Source: Gnetum montanum
Taxonomy: Eukaryota > Streptophyta > Gnetopsida > Gnetales > Gnetaceae
Reading direction: 5' to 3'
Assembly (NCBI GenBank): GCA_015680685.1
Contig: MNCI01011450.1
Location: forward strand, 42,852-106,851
DNA length: 64,000 nucleotides
The translations under genes and the position numbers were made by a program. Shown here one piece after another: positions 52,953 through 64,000 of the stretch. The notes below the pieces were generated by a model that was given only the letters and a program-made list of their open reading frames with translations, was not told where the DNA came from and did not search any database. Each line of letters begins with the position of its first letter. Position 1 is the first letter of the stretch.

Positions 52953-54999
52953 TACCCCCACGATGAAATGAAAACTCATCCTCGAGTTCCTTACAAAATA
53001 TTGGAAAGGTATGGGATTATTGACCAAACAACAACTGACGGTGACATGGAATGACAGACTCAAAGTGCCCAATGAATGGATTGACAAACATATTACAGCA
53101 TTGGTGTTCATAACCATTGTGGTGAACACTATACATAGATGACATCTAGACCCTGATTTGACAACTTGAAGAGAGAGAGATAAAAGAAAATGAGGCACGT
53201 TGCTACCGATGTTAAAGATGTGCACATAGTTGTTCGTCCATGGCCACATGACTAAGCTTGTTCCTTGCATAAATGCTCTTGCTCCAATCCATCTTGAGTG
53301 CTCCCTCTATCCCAGTCAATTACTCATGTGATCTCCATCTGCACACACAACACAATCACAAATTAGCAAAGATAGATAAGATATAATGCAGTTGATACCT
53401 TGCCTCGATATGAAGCACATTGACTAGGTTGTATGTATGGTAGATACCAGGTTAGAGGTTTGTAACTAAGAACTACCCAAGATGTAGGGATGAGATAAGC
53501 AATAGGATGAAAAATGAAAGAAAAAGGAAGATAAGAGAAATAACAAGAGTGAAGCCAATAAAAATTCATAGAAGGGAAGAAAAAAATAAAAATAGGTGTC
53601 ATGGATGGGGTGAAACGAGAAATAGTTGATTGCGAAATATGTTTAAGGGAAAGAACTTAATAATTGCATCAAAAAGGAATGCTAGTGGATCCTCCCCAAA
53701 GTAGGCTCATGCCCTTTATGCCCTGACAAACCCACAAACCAAAGAGTCCGTAGGCTCTAAGAATGACATATGGAGAAAATAGTTAAGAATTCACTCACAA
53801 GAGTTTACCAAAGAGTAACAATGTGTCAACCAAGATATAGACTAATCATAAAGTCGGCAATGAGGTAGAATACGAGAAGCAATACGGAAAGAGAATAGAG
53901 AATGGAATGGAATCCCAAAATCAAGGTTGTGTAAAGTCCCTTGTGTATTATGTGGTTAAGGTGACTTAATAAAATTCAATCCAAATCCAAATTAAAACTA
54001 ACCACATTCAATGACCTCGCATCAACACACTTGGCCAACCCATCTTCCTGAAATGACAAGAATGCTTCCATAGAGCAACCCTCATCCAAAAAGAGAAGAA
54101 TAGAGGAGCAAGAAGTGAGAAAAGGCCTTAGTTAGAGGGAAGCTTTCCACATGGGTAACATATCTTTCCAGTGCCATAACCAATGCTTGTAGCCCATGTT
54201 CCTTTATTATGTCTAAGGAGTATGCTTTGAATTCCCACTGGTTTTTTATTTTTATTTTTTATTTTTATTTTTTATTTTAAAGTGAGAACCACACCATGCA
54301 AAGACTTATTTGATTCATTCAACTTCTTGATATTAGTTGAAAGCAAAATGGCAGAAAACCTATGAAAAACATCCAAGTACCTAAGAGAATAGCCAGCACA
54401 AATGCATTGAATCCCTTTGAAGTCACACCCTTTTCAATCCATTTGAATCTTTCCTTGGTTTGAAGAATACCAAGCCACGAATTCATTAATAGGTTTGATT
54501 AGAAAAATGGACAGTACAATTCCAAAACAAAGGGAGACCATAGAGTTGAATGGATGAATGGATGATGTGGACTCATTGCCTATTTTATCAAAAGAAACCA
54601 TATCTTAGCATCACCATTAAAATTCAAAGGTAAAAACCAAACATTAGTAGTCAACACCATTATAGTACAACCCACCATCATAAGCACTTATTATGTGACG
54701 AGTGAGAATAAACCAAACAAAAGGTAACAGAGAAAGAAATAGTAAAAATGTTAAAGATGGTGTAAACAAAATAAGTAAAGATGAAAAATATTTAAAACAA
54801 AAATGTGTGAAACAAAAAAGACAAAAGAAATTGAGGGCTTAGAATAATTAGCATTGGTGGCCATCTCCCCCATGACTGAGTTGGAAGGAGGAGATCCAAA
54901 ATAATGAGCAGGGTTGTCCATCAACAGAGTTAGCATTAGTAATGGTCCTTTTGGGTTCATGAAAATGTTTGGTTTGTTGGATATTAACTAATAATTTCT
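52953..54999 (-). other. 3' region of element F
   Basis: This is the family 3' region, with the conserved frame at 53017-53292, the putative GC-AG mini-intron at about 53338-53403, a long frame ending at the intron (53602 to 53363, with PIAYLIPTSWVVLSYKPLT and PYIQPSQCASYR), and the A-rich tract at about 54241-54281. Confidence 0.6.
53017..53292 (-). pseudogene. Conserved 92-codon frame (element F copy)
   Basis: Same ATG, same stop and same 276-nt length as in C, with no indel but with three internal stops. It reads MDWSKSIYARNKLSHVAMDEQ, SFSFISLSSSCQIRV, MSSMYSVHHNGYEHQCC and FVNPFIGHFESVIPCH. Function unknown. Confidence 0.4.
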
Positions 55000-56190
55000 T
55001 ATCTAGGCTTCCAGGTTTATAAATCATCAAGGCCCCAGAAGAAAAAGTTTCATGAATGATATAAGGTCCTTCCCATGGTGTTTGAAATTTGGTTTATTGT
55101 GGCACATGTGTAGGATTCCAATAAAGAACCATATCTCCTAGTTGGTATTTGACTTTTCTAATTCTTAGGTCGTGACATTGTTTGTTGAAGGCCTTATGTA
55201 GTTCATTGGATGACAGGGCAACTAATCAATTTTCATCTAGCAAGTTAAGATTTATTAACCATTCTTTTTGTGCTAGAGTGAGGTCAAGGGTAAGGTCACA
55301 TGTTGTAGATAGTGTATGGAGCTCAGCTTAGATAGGAAGTGTTGGAAGTTTACCGTACACTAACTCATAGGGAGAATAGCCTATAAGGAGTTTCCATGTG
55401 GAGCGGTAGGCCCAAAGAGCATCTTTTAGTTTGATGCTCTAGTCTCGCCTATATTTGCTAATGGTTTGTGTCAAGATTTTTGAGATTTTCCTATTGGTAA
55501 CTTTGGCTTGACCATTCTCTTGAGGATGATATGGTGTAGTCAATTTATGCTCAATTCCTAAGCATTGCATCAATTTCCAAAAAGTCGCACCTATAAAATG
55601 TGTACCATTATGAGAAATAAGTACACGAGGCACACCAAACCTATTTATGATTTTTTGTTGAACAAATTGTGCAGCGGTAGATGATGTACAGTAGGTAATG
55701 GCAATTGCTTCTACCCATTTTTTGAAATAATCAACAGCAACAACAATGTATGCTTTTCCATTGGACATTGGTGTAATAGGCCCTATAAAAACAATACCCC
55801 ATATGTCGAAGGGTTCTAAGGGTTAAATCCATTGTTGTGGATCCTCCATTTTAGCAGTCATTCCCCCATCGCATTGGTAGTGCTCACAAGATTGGATAAA
55901 ATGATGGGCATCTCGAGATAATGTAGGCCAAGACTATCTTGCAAGTAGGATTTTAATGGTTGTTCATCTCCCAGCATAATGACCTTCATAAGGGCCCTCA
56001 TGAGCTTCTTGGACAACTCACAATTGATCTGCATCAAGAACACACCATCAGACCAAGTCATCAAAGCAGACCTTGTAAAGGTGTCCATTGGTTTCCATGA
56101 AATGTTTAACTTTGTGGAGAAACCGTTGTTTCTTTCTAACATCCAGCCCTTCTGGTGTTTCTTGTGTGAGAAGATAAGTAAGAATGCTAC
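55000..56190 (-). pseudogene. Integrase of element F (two catalytic acids lost)
   Basis: The first Asp motif reads GIVFIGP near 55790 (Val for Asp), the second LISHNGTHF near 55610 (His for Asp), and the Glu box NGQAKVTNRKI (Lys for Glu). YHPQENGQ, KYRRD, KVKYQLGDMVLYWN and EGPYIIHETFSSGALMIYK are in order. It is largely open between 55768 and 55439. It could not catalyse integration. Confidence 0.87.
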
Positions 56191-56830
56191 TATACCAATT
56201 CGTATCTATGGGTGATTGATTGTTTATTACACTCGCAAAGAGGAGTTCATCAGGGAAGCGATTAGAAATTGGATATTCATCCTCTTTGTTATCCCATCGC
56301 AACCAAGATAAATGATCAGTGACAACATTCTCAGTGCCTTTACGATTTACTACTGTGAGATTGAACTCTTGCAAGATCACAAGCCATCATATGATGTGAG
56401 GGCTCACCGTTGGTTTATTCATAAGGAACTAAATCACACAATGATCTGTATGTATAAATACCTTATAGCCTAATACATAGTGCCTAAATTTCTCTAGTTC
56501 AAACACCACAATCATTAACTCTTTTTCTATTGTGGTATAGCTGAGTTGTGCACTAGCAATGCTTCGACATGCACAGTGAATGTAATAGGGACATTTTTTT
56601 TCATCTAACTGTGTAAGTATGACTCCTAAAGCAAAATTGGATGTGTTAATCATTATATGGAATGGTTTGGACCAATCAAGAGCTTGTAGAATGGGTGCTT
56701 CTATGAGCTTCTGCTTCAAGGTTTGGAAAGCTAATTTACATTCCTTGGTCCATTCAAAGGGTACATCCTTTTTCATTAACTCTACCAATAGTTTTGCAAT
56801 CTTCGAAAAGTTGTTGATGAAACATCTATA
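56191..56830 (-). pseudogene. RNase H of element F
   Basis: ECKLAFQTLKQKLIEAPIL, IMINTSNFALGVILTQ (Asn for the first Asp), EKELMIVVFELEKFRHYVLG (Glu), IHTDHCVI (Asp), then after a stop FLMNKPTVSPHIIWWL and GTENVVTDHLSWLRWD. The pieces are long open stretches (56788-56429 and 56380-56048). Confidence 0.82.
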
Positions 56831-57805
56831 ATAGCTAGTATGTCCAAGGAATGATCAAACATCTTTTACAGTTTCAGGTTGATGAGTGATTCCTTGGATG
56901 ACTTTAATTTTTTCAGGATCTACCTCTATCCCTGTTTGTGAAATTTTATTCCCTAATACAATGCCCTCTTGGACCATTAACTGGCTTTTCTGCCAGTTGA
57001 GCCTTAGGTTGGTTTCAACACATCATTTTAGCACTTGATCTAATCGGTCCAATGCTTGTTCAAAGTATACTCCATAGGTGGAGAAATCGTCCATAAAAAC
57101 CTCCATACCATTCCCTATTTTCTACTAAAATATATTGAGAACCAAACATTGAAATGTTGTTGGAGCATTGCACAAGCCAAAAAACATCTGCCTATATGCA
57201 AATGTCCCCTAAGGACTTTTGAATGTAGTTTTGGCATGGTCTTCTAGTGCTATTTGAATTTGATTGTACCCACTGTAACCATCCAGAAAACTATAATAAC
57301 AATGCCCTACTATGGTATATAAGACTTGGTCAACGAATGGCAACGAAAAATGATCTTTAAATGTTGCCATGTTTAATAACCTAAAGTCTATACACACACT
57401 CCATTTACCAATGTTTTTAGGTACAATGACTAATGGAATAACCCATTCACTGTCAACAACGGGGTAGATAAACCTACCTTCAAAAGTTGTTCAATCTCGT
57501 CCTTAACTATTTGCTTAAGCTTTGGGTTCATTCGTCTTTGCAGTTGTTGTTGAGGCTTCATAGAGGGGTCAACGTAAATTCTATGTTGGCATATCCTAGG
57601 ATCTATTCTAGTTAATTCAGGATATGACCAAGCAAAGGCTTTTGACCATTTGTTTACCATCTTTAGAAATCCTTCTTTTTAATGAGGAGAAAACTTAGCA
57701 TTAATGATTACCCATTTTTCATTCTTGAGAAATGTGTACTCCATATCGGTGGGCAACGATTTTAATTCAAGGGGCTCTTACTTGAACTCTTCAGGGCTTT
57801 CCAAC
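56831..57805 (-). pseudogene. Reverse transcriptase of element F
   Basis: MVNKWSKAFAWSYPELT and DEIEQLLKVG (57660-57430), then a frameshift, then CIDFRLLNMATFKDHFSLPF, YSFLDGYSGYNQIQIALED, FGLCNAPTTFQ, and the catalytic FMDDFSTYG near 57080-57105. It ends with KVIQGITHQPETVKDV and SFLGHTSYYRCF. FMDD intact; stops and one frameshift elsewhere. Confidence 0.87.
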
Positions 57806-58700
57806 TTCCCCTAGTTGATATCTTTGGTGTCAGTACTTGGAAGTTGGTGATGGACTTGCTCTAATGCATCTATGCTATCGATATAGTCACAATTCAAGCT
57901 CTCAGTTGGTTCCATCCATAAAGTTGAATTGCTCTCTAAGTCAACTGTCAACCACTGGGTGCCTTCCTGTCTTGTGGCTACTGCATATAAACATCTTTGC
58001 ATGTCAGATACTTGTGCACACTGGTTGCATGCAGGCAATGCTAAGTGTTGTACAAACCCGAACTTCCACACGCAGTTCCACCCTATGTCACTGTATGTGA
58101 TGCACGGAACTTTTTTCTTCTCGATCTTCCCAAATGCATTTTCTTTCGATATCTCTAAGGAAAGATCATGTATTCCTAGGAACGCATCAATCGTACTTAG
58201 CCATGCTCTTCCCATTATGATTGGGAAGTCCCCCTTGTAGTTGTTGACTTGGATCACTAGGAAATCAGCTAGATATGACCACCCATAAACAGTAGTGACA
58301 ATGTCCTCCACTAGTCCTAATGGAATAGTGATGAACTAGTTGACCAACTCTAAACGAATGTTACTCTTCTTTAGTGGAGGTAGGTTCCAGGCTTTATACA
58401 TTTCCTAGGAGATCAAATTAACACCAAAATCTGAATTCAAAAGAGCTTTACAAGGCTTGTTTCTAGCAATTTGCAAATAAATAAGAGGAATTTTAGAATC
58501 AGAGAATTTCCTAAGAATATAGCCAGTTTTAATCCAATTAGTGATGGTGTGAGTTAACATGATAGTGTGCATTGAGTGTGGCTTTTGGTTCAAAGGAAGC
58601 TTCGAAGATTCAAATGATGATGGGGCATTTAGATAATTAGCCACTTATGGTTGTAGGGACTTGGTTAGACTATTGGTTCTAAAGAAATGTCTCCTCTTTG
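57806..58700 (-). pseudogene. Protease and connector of element F
   Basis: ALLNSDFGVNLIS near 58410-58450 is the active site region; the DLG of copy C is changed, so it is inactive. Then an open frame (58311-57811, 166 codons) reads LVEDIVTTVYGWS, VIQVNNYKGDFPIIMG, GRAWLSTIDAFLG, KKKVPCITYSD and CNQCAQVSDMQRCLYAVA, ending DYIDSIDALEQVHHQLP. The Cys-rich connector has no known role. Confidence 0.78.
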
Positions 58701-61096
58701 ATCAATTGTCTGAACCAACAATAGGTTGAAGATTAACAGCCCTTGTAGCGTTACGTTGCTACGACTAGGTAAGAAGCTCACCCTGCATAGTTGGAGCAGG
58801 TGGTAAGGGAGCTAAGGGTGGAAGAGATGCAAATAGATGAGAAGGCTAGTGCATTTGTGAATCATCACCCTTAGAAGAAGAATAAGTTCTATAGTACTCA
58901 AGAGTCTAGTAGTGAAGTTGAAGAGTTTCATGACTAGTAAAGTCATGTGGAGAGATCAGCTGCTGAATGTAATACCTGTATGGGTCAAGTTTATGGTAAG
59001 GGTACTATTGACATGGTATTGGCATTCCCCATGACTGTGGGTGTTGCCACTATTGATATCATTCATTTGATTATGGTGGAGCTCCACTCAGATAATATGT
59101 CAAGGGTTGGTGGAACTACCTTGGGTTACCTTGAGGATAAGATAACCCTTTGGGTGTTTGTCGTCTGTTTAATCGTGGGTTTAGTGCATACACCCCAGAC
59201 TCTTGTAGATGTGATACTACTAGGAAACATCCCTTAGGATGGTCATATTGGCAAATCTCACATCCACCATCATTTTCTATGTCTAAATCCTCAACCTCTT
59301 CAATGACGACAATCTTGCCCTTACCCTTATTATGTGCATACTCAACTTCTTTTTTTTCCTTCTCTCTCAGTCACTACTTTGTTCTCTAGACTCCTCTACT
59401 ATTTTTAGGACAATTTGAAATTTTTCGTCTAGGGAGTTCCACATTTGATCCACCTTTGCTAATACATCTAATGCAAATTTTTGAATGGGCAAAGTCTTTT
59501 TATTCACCATCTCATCAAGTGGTGACTCTTCTTCATCTTCGCAAAATCTAATTTTCCTCTTTCAGAGGGAAGGATCTCTGTTATACTCCTCCACACTTTC
59601 TCTTTCCCTCAACTCATTTTCCACCTTAGCAATTTTCTTCAACAATCTTTGTATTTGATGGACTCTGAACTCGAATAGCCTTCCTTGGGCATAAGTTCCA
59701 AGGGTACTTCGCATTTCGTACCTAAGCCCATCTACAAGATGGCATAGTTGTTCCTTTTGTGAGTAACCATGGCCAAGGCAATGATGTAATAATGAATAAT
59801 ATCAACCAATTGTAGCATCTAAGGGTTCGTGTCCTCCTTGTTTCCATCCTTGGATTTGCTTACGTAGGTTGGACACTTGGGAGTATTTTTGGTACTTATT
59901 GTTGAATAGCTCCAACATGGTACTCCATTGACAAATGGATTTCGGTTCTAAGGACTGGTAGTAGCTTTTTTCTTCCTTGATCAGTGTCCATGGAAAAAAA
60001 TTTAGCTTTTGCCACTTGTTTTCTATATTCTACAATGCACATGCATTATGGAATGCATGTAAATGGTTTTGAGGATCAGCATTGTATACCCCTTCAAATT
60101 GTGGAATGTTATTCATGTCTAGGCTTTTGATCCTACTATTTTTCTAGTGCCTTGTTGGAATCCTAACAACCTTTGCTATATTTAACATACTTTGGATGGT
60201 GAGTAGGGGTTCATCGTGATCATGTTGCCTATGGTGTCTATGATGCCTATGTTATTCCCTACTCTCCCTTCTTTCGTGATGTGTCTCTCTGGAATGCCCT
60301 CGTTCCCTTTCTCTACTATTTTGTTCATGATTTCTATTTTGCCTACCATTGTCCTCATGCTCTCACCCTATGCAATTGCATTCAAATCCCAAAGGAGAGG
60401 AGGAAGAATATGGTGAAGGTGAAGAGGAAGGAGGATTGACACCATGTCAATGCCTGCCACCTTCTCTTTGGTGGTCATGGCCTTGGTCATAGTTACGATC
60501 GTGATGCCCATCATTGTCATGTGCTCATGTTCCTTTTCAGGATCCTTTATGTCTATTGGTACTAGAACCTAGGTTATGAATAGTTAAGTGAAGATTCTAA
60601 TACCCAACTCCTTGACCAAAGTCAAAGAGAGGAACATCATTTCATGGAAAACCTCCCGAGACAAGTTCACCAAGGTCATTTTTACCTAGGACATATGGGA
60701 CACCCTGAGACCACTTCCCCTTCACAGATTTATAATGTCCCTCTTGTTGTATATCCCTTTGGCATTTTGCCTCATGGTTCAGTAATCTCTTGAATCTTTC
60801 TCATGCACAATGTACTCTGACTATAAGTTCTTCATACCAATTCATGTGAGAGCATGAAGAAGCATGCCCAGGATTGAGCAATCGAGAGGTAACACTATGT
60901 TACCTTCTAAATCACGCTATCGTAGCTATTTATCCTGATGGAGGATAAAGGTAAAGTCTGGTACATACTCATCAGGATGAGTGTATACCATGCGAAACTA
61001 TTGGGGCACTAGTGGATCATCTTGTACACCCTGCCTCTAATTGTTCATGGTATTGGACCTAGTTAGTGAAGCACTCTCATAAGAAGAAGGAGACAT
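58701..61096 (-). pseudogene. Gag of element F
   Basis: ATG at 61096 (same start as B and C). The Arg/His-rich segment lies about 60190-60560, the capsid-like segment (LHAFHNACALQNIE, KWQKLNFFPWTLIKEE, QSLEPKS) near 59940-60070, LRYEMRSTLGTYAQGRL near 59690-59740, and the short knuckle CEICQYDHPKGC (CX2CX3HX3C) near 59238-59273. The part after the knuckle is Pro/Gln/His-rich. It is the most readable gag of the four copies but still broken by stops. Confidence 0.78.
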
Positions 61097-61213
61097 GATT
61101 GATTACTCAGTGTGTGGTACCCTTTTCCAGTGATTGTAGAATAGTTAACCTTAAGGGTTCATTCTAATGATGGAAGGATTTCCTAAGTTCTACTCAGCAC
61201 ACAAACAACAAAA

Positions 61214-61231
61214 TCCCCAACAACGGCGCCA
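61214..61231 (-). other. Primer binding site of element F (tRNA-Asp)
   Basis: The minus strand reads TGGCGCCGTTGTTGGGGA, one base from the LTR. It differs only slightly from the complement of the plant tRNA-Asp 3' end, the primer known for Athila elements, and anchors the family call. Confidence 0.85.
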
Positions 61232-61232
61232 A

Positions 61233-62062
61233 TGATGAGTGGCAAAGTACCCCTATGCCCAACCATACGAATATGAGCGTTCACGCATGATTCGGTCGAA
61301 CTCTGAGGATTAAGTGCTTATGCACCTACATAGAACAAGGATGATTTATGAAGTCGTTGTCTTCCCAAGCTTACTTGTAAGGCACAATTGTATGGTTAAG
61401 TAAACTCGAGGTATATGAATTTTTTATGGTTTTTATATTTTCTATCTTGGTCTCTCAAGTGTGTGAAATGAAAAGATTCAGTTAACTAATGGGATTTTTT
61501 TTTGTAACTCTAATTTCTAATCAAATCCTAACACGAGCATCTATTCCCACTCTCCGAACACATCCTGAACCAGTGTAATACTACTGGGATTACCAAACGC
61601 TAGTCGTTACTGGGTTACCAAGTGTTCCACATATGCTCGAAGTGGTTGTGCTAAGTGTGCTAATTCATTGATAATTAATAATTATATAGAAATGACATTG
61701 ATTAACTAATGAGAGCATCAAATAACAGTAAATGCAATAATTAAGCTATTCTTAATGTTGCAAGGTTTATCACAAAGTTTGTCTTTATTTCCGAACACAA
61801 GGTGTGCTCAGGTACACAATGCTCAAATAAAGATCCATTCACTTTATGACTCCTACTGCGGGCACTCAAAAATAATTCTAACTCTGGAAGAGAAAATTTG
61901 CAAGAGTTCAACTAAGGGACTAGAAAAATTACTACTAAAACCAAGTGCCCCTGTCTCTTATTTATAGGCAATGAGATAGGCTTCGACATCACGTATCCGA
62001 TGTCGGGGATTCAATCTGATATCGCATATCTGATATTGGATACATAATATCAAGACTCATCA
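61233..62062 (-). repeat. 5' LTR of element F
   Basis: 830 bp, plus-strand ends TGATGAG and CTCATCA. The near-perfect dyad TCGACATC...GATGTCGG lies at 61983-62004, upstream of the TATA box (near 61959-61967). Confidence 0.92.
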
Positions 62063-63781
62063 AATACACAAAACCAAAAGGCTCATAATCACATGCAATA
62101 GTGAGGTGAATAATGGGATAAGAAGGGATTGTAGAGATTGGGATGTAAGATACTTGACCATGTCCACAATAGGTTCTTGTGAAAAATGTGATTAAAATGA
62201 TCAAAATATCTATCTGTCCAAGTTTAGACCAAGTCCATAACATCAACAATGACCTCGCATTGATGTGTTTCTTCTTGCCAACCACCATGAGTCCACAACC
62301 ACATCAATGAACAATCATTAGGCATGGGTAAGAAGAAAAGAAGGGCCTTAGTTCAAGAGGCACCTTCAGGTATGGGTAATATGTCTTTCCAACCCCATAA
62401 CTAGTGCTTATAGTCCATTATTGTGTCTAACGGGTGTGCTTTGAATTCCCATTATTATTATTATTTTCTTTTTCTTCCTTCTTTTTTTTTTGATTTTTTT
62501 TTGGATTTTAAATTTTTTGAAATAGGAACCACACCATGGAAAGACATAGCTTTCTATTTATTGGTCGATGAAGGAGTGATGATACGTTCCTCAAGAAGTC
62601 ATAAACCACACAAAAGAAGTCAAGAAGAGAACCCAACAAATCCCCTTGAGGTCACATCCTTACCATTCTCACTTGGTCATTCCCTCTTTCTTAAGGGTAC
62701 AATGATCATTAATTAATTTTAGTTTCATGAAAGAAGAACCAAATCGTTTCCATGAAAAAGACCTTTTATTCAAAGAACTGGAGAGATGGATGAGGTGGCC
62801 TCACTACTTTACACAATTACTTACCCAATCATCTTGATAGCATAGCACAAAAACCCAACACATAGCATTGACTTTTGCATCATGACTAGTAATATTATTA
62901 ACAGAAGCATAAGAAAATATTCATAAAACATAAAGAGAATGACTTAAGAAAAGAGAAAAAATATAAAGAAAAGAAAATATTAAGAAATCGAAAGCATATT
63001 AAGAATCAAAAATTTTTGGAAGAAATTGGAAAATGATAAAAAAAATTGTAAAAAAAAAGAGTGAAAAACACTTATTAGTTCTTGAACTAGGATGGAGCAT
63101 CTCCCCCACGACTAATCTTATGGTCGCACATTCAGGAGATGGACCACATAATCCCCTAGTTATACACCACCAATTTTACATCTATCACCATTACTAATTT
63201 AATTAATCATGTGGTAGCACATCTAACATTAGTGATAGTCTCGTTTGGATCATTCAGAGATGTATTTTCATCTAGGCTTGAAGGTATTTCCATTTTGGAG
63301 GATTCAGATGTGTTTACTTCTTCTTCTTGATTTTCTATTTTAATTTTCGGGTCCCCATGTTTAATATCCTCTTCTGGTGTATAATCAAAGTGTAAGATAT
63401 CTGTGTCTAAGATATTAGTTGCTTTCATGCCTCTTTGAAATAGTTTTATATTCTTATTTTCAAGCCACCAGGTGTCTTATGGTTTAGTGGCTACCACATA
63501 GACTGGTTTTTGCTCAAAAACTTGTTCCTTAACTTTGTTGTGGGTTGTGTTGATATTTTGAATTTCTGGGTCACAACTGCATCCTTTATCATTATTAGTG
63601 ATGCATGGAGATTTTTGTCTTTCCACAGTGATAGGTTTATCCTGTATGTCTTATGTTGGAGTGGTGATGATTGTTGACTTTTTCATATGATTAGGAAACA
63701 TCATTTTTATGAGGAAGGGTGTTGCACTAGATTAGCCTTGTGCAGGTTTTGATGCACCAATAGGTCTACAAGTTTTATGTT
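62063..63781 (-). mobile_element. Element G internal region, part 2 (pol mostly missing)
   Basis: The left part (to about 62530) continues the 3' region homologous to A near 1640-1960, including the A-rich tract at 62450-62515. The right part is a long, mostly open minus-strand frame (about 63781 to 63207) with KSPCITNNDKGCSCD, VYVVATKP and WWLENKN, which weakly resembles the connector after protease in F (KKVPCITYSD, YAVATRQEGTQWL), followed by an acidic stretch ending NETITNVRCAT. RT, RNase H and most of integrase are absent, so G looks internally deleted. The link to the connector is tentative. Confidence 0.45.
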
Positions 63782-64000
63782 TGATGAGTGGCGAGGTACC
63801 CCTACACTCAACCATACAAAACGAGCGTCGCATGCACGATCCGGTCGAACTTCGCAGATGGACTAGTTGTAGCACCTTGATAGTTAGCCTTAGGTCGCAG
63901 TTCGCTGTCTTCCCACCTAGACTAGTTTTGCATATGTCACGTATGGTTTAGTCCAGATGAGGTGTATGATGTGTTCCTAATTCTATGCTACTCTTGAAGG
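63782..64000 (-). repeat. LTR H, start only
   Basis: It begins TGATGAGTGGCGAGGTACCCC, the plus-strand start of minus-oriented LTRs in this family, and runs out of the window. There is no primer site on its left, so it is either a 3' LTR of another element or the 5' LTR of G after a deletion. It holds more CpG (gagcgtcgcatgcacgatccgg) than the matching parts of C and F, suggesting a younger copy. Confidence 0.65.

Larger units (their letters stand above)
52114..62062 (-). mobile_element. Element F: full-length Athila-like Ty3/gypsy retrotransposon
   Basis: A complete minus-strand element: LTRs of 839 and 830 bp, tRNA-Asp-type primer site in near-perfect form, gag, protease, RT, RNase H, integrase, 3' region, purine tract. 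Flanks are ACTAC (52109-52113) and AATAC (62063-62067), a 5-bp duplication with one mismatch. The left LTR terminus has TAATGAG for TGATGAG. It is inserted in element G, whose related 3' region continues on both sides. It keeps longer open frames than C but has lost two integrase acids. Confidence 0.93.

Noticed and set aside
54241-54281. Poly(A) tail of a retroposed gene
   Set aside because: The tract occupies the same internal place in all Athila-like copies and has no adjacent target duplication.
62454-62466. (ATT)n run as a separate microsatellite of interest
   Set aside because: Short and part of the variable A-rich tract of the element 3' region.

Overview
The window is intergenic DNA from a plant with a large, retrotransposon-filled nuclear genome. 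It is AT-rich and CpG-poor. Almost every recognisable coding stretch is a decayed piece of an LTR retrotransposon, with stops and frameshifts in every frame. I found no intact cellular gene, rRNA, tRNA or CRISPR. The repeat types (Athila-like and Tat-like Ty3/gypsy, Ty1/copia, plant Agenet and PPR gene scraps) point to a seed plant. The long nesting history and the non-LTR fragments of a type not usual in flowering plants would suit a gymnosperm, but the sequence alone does not prove that. Single n's and one run of 197 N show a draft assembly.

Layout. (1) 1-5098, element A: minus-strand Athila-like element, its 3' LTR cut by the window start and its 5' half lost inside reverse transcriptase. 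(2) 5099-6793: intron, exon and upstream part of a host-type tandem-Agenet gene copy (copy 1, minus strand). (3) 6794-7337: a minisatellite of 58/46-bp units. (4) 7684-7867: LTR stub of a second gypsy family (element I). (5) 7868-16693, element B: plus-strand Athila-like element with 5' LTR, tRNA-Asp-type primer site, gag, protease, RT, RNase H and integrase, cut off before its 3' LTR. (6) 16694-18683: non-LTR fragment and unassigned DNA. (7) 18684-34555, element D: Ty1/copia element split by a complete Athila-like element C (19648-29164, minus) with a perfect 5-bp target duplication ATTGT. (8) 34556-38500: PPR scrap, non-LTR C-terminal fragment, a possible SINE head and a palindrome upstream of a TATA box. 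(9) 38528-49565: Agenet copy 2 (minus), whose first exon is interrupted by a plus-strand Tat-like element E (39482-49239). (10) 50511-63781, element G: minus-strand family-2 gypsy element interrupted by complete Athila-like element F (52114-62062, minus). (11) 63782-64000, the start of another LTR (H).

How the parts relate. A, B, C and F are four copies of one Athila-like family. They share the LTR termini TGATGAG...CTCATCA, a tRNA-Asp-type primer site, a DLG-type protease, FMDDFS in RT, an integrase without a chromodomain, and a ~1.9-kb 3' region. That 3' region carries a short conserved reading frame behind what looks like a 65-nt intron. Alignment among the copies makes stops and indels easy to see; B keeps all three integrase acidic residues, while F and A have lost some. 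E is a different lineage: it carries an extra archaeal-type RNase H between protease and RT, not after the element's own RNase H.

Most interesting: the placement of the second RNase H in E; the two diverged Agenet copies that share premature stops, where copy 1 preserves the empty target site of E; the conserved 92-codon frame and mini-intron in the Athila-like 3' region; and the paired dyads upstream of the LTR TATA box. Three places (45012-45118, 27108-27170, 46842-46990) look like assembly errors and should not be read as biology.
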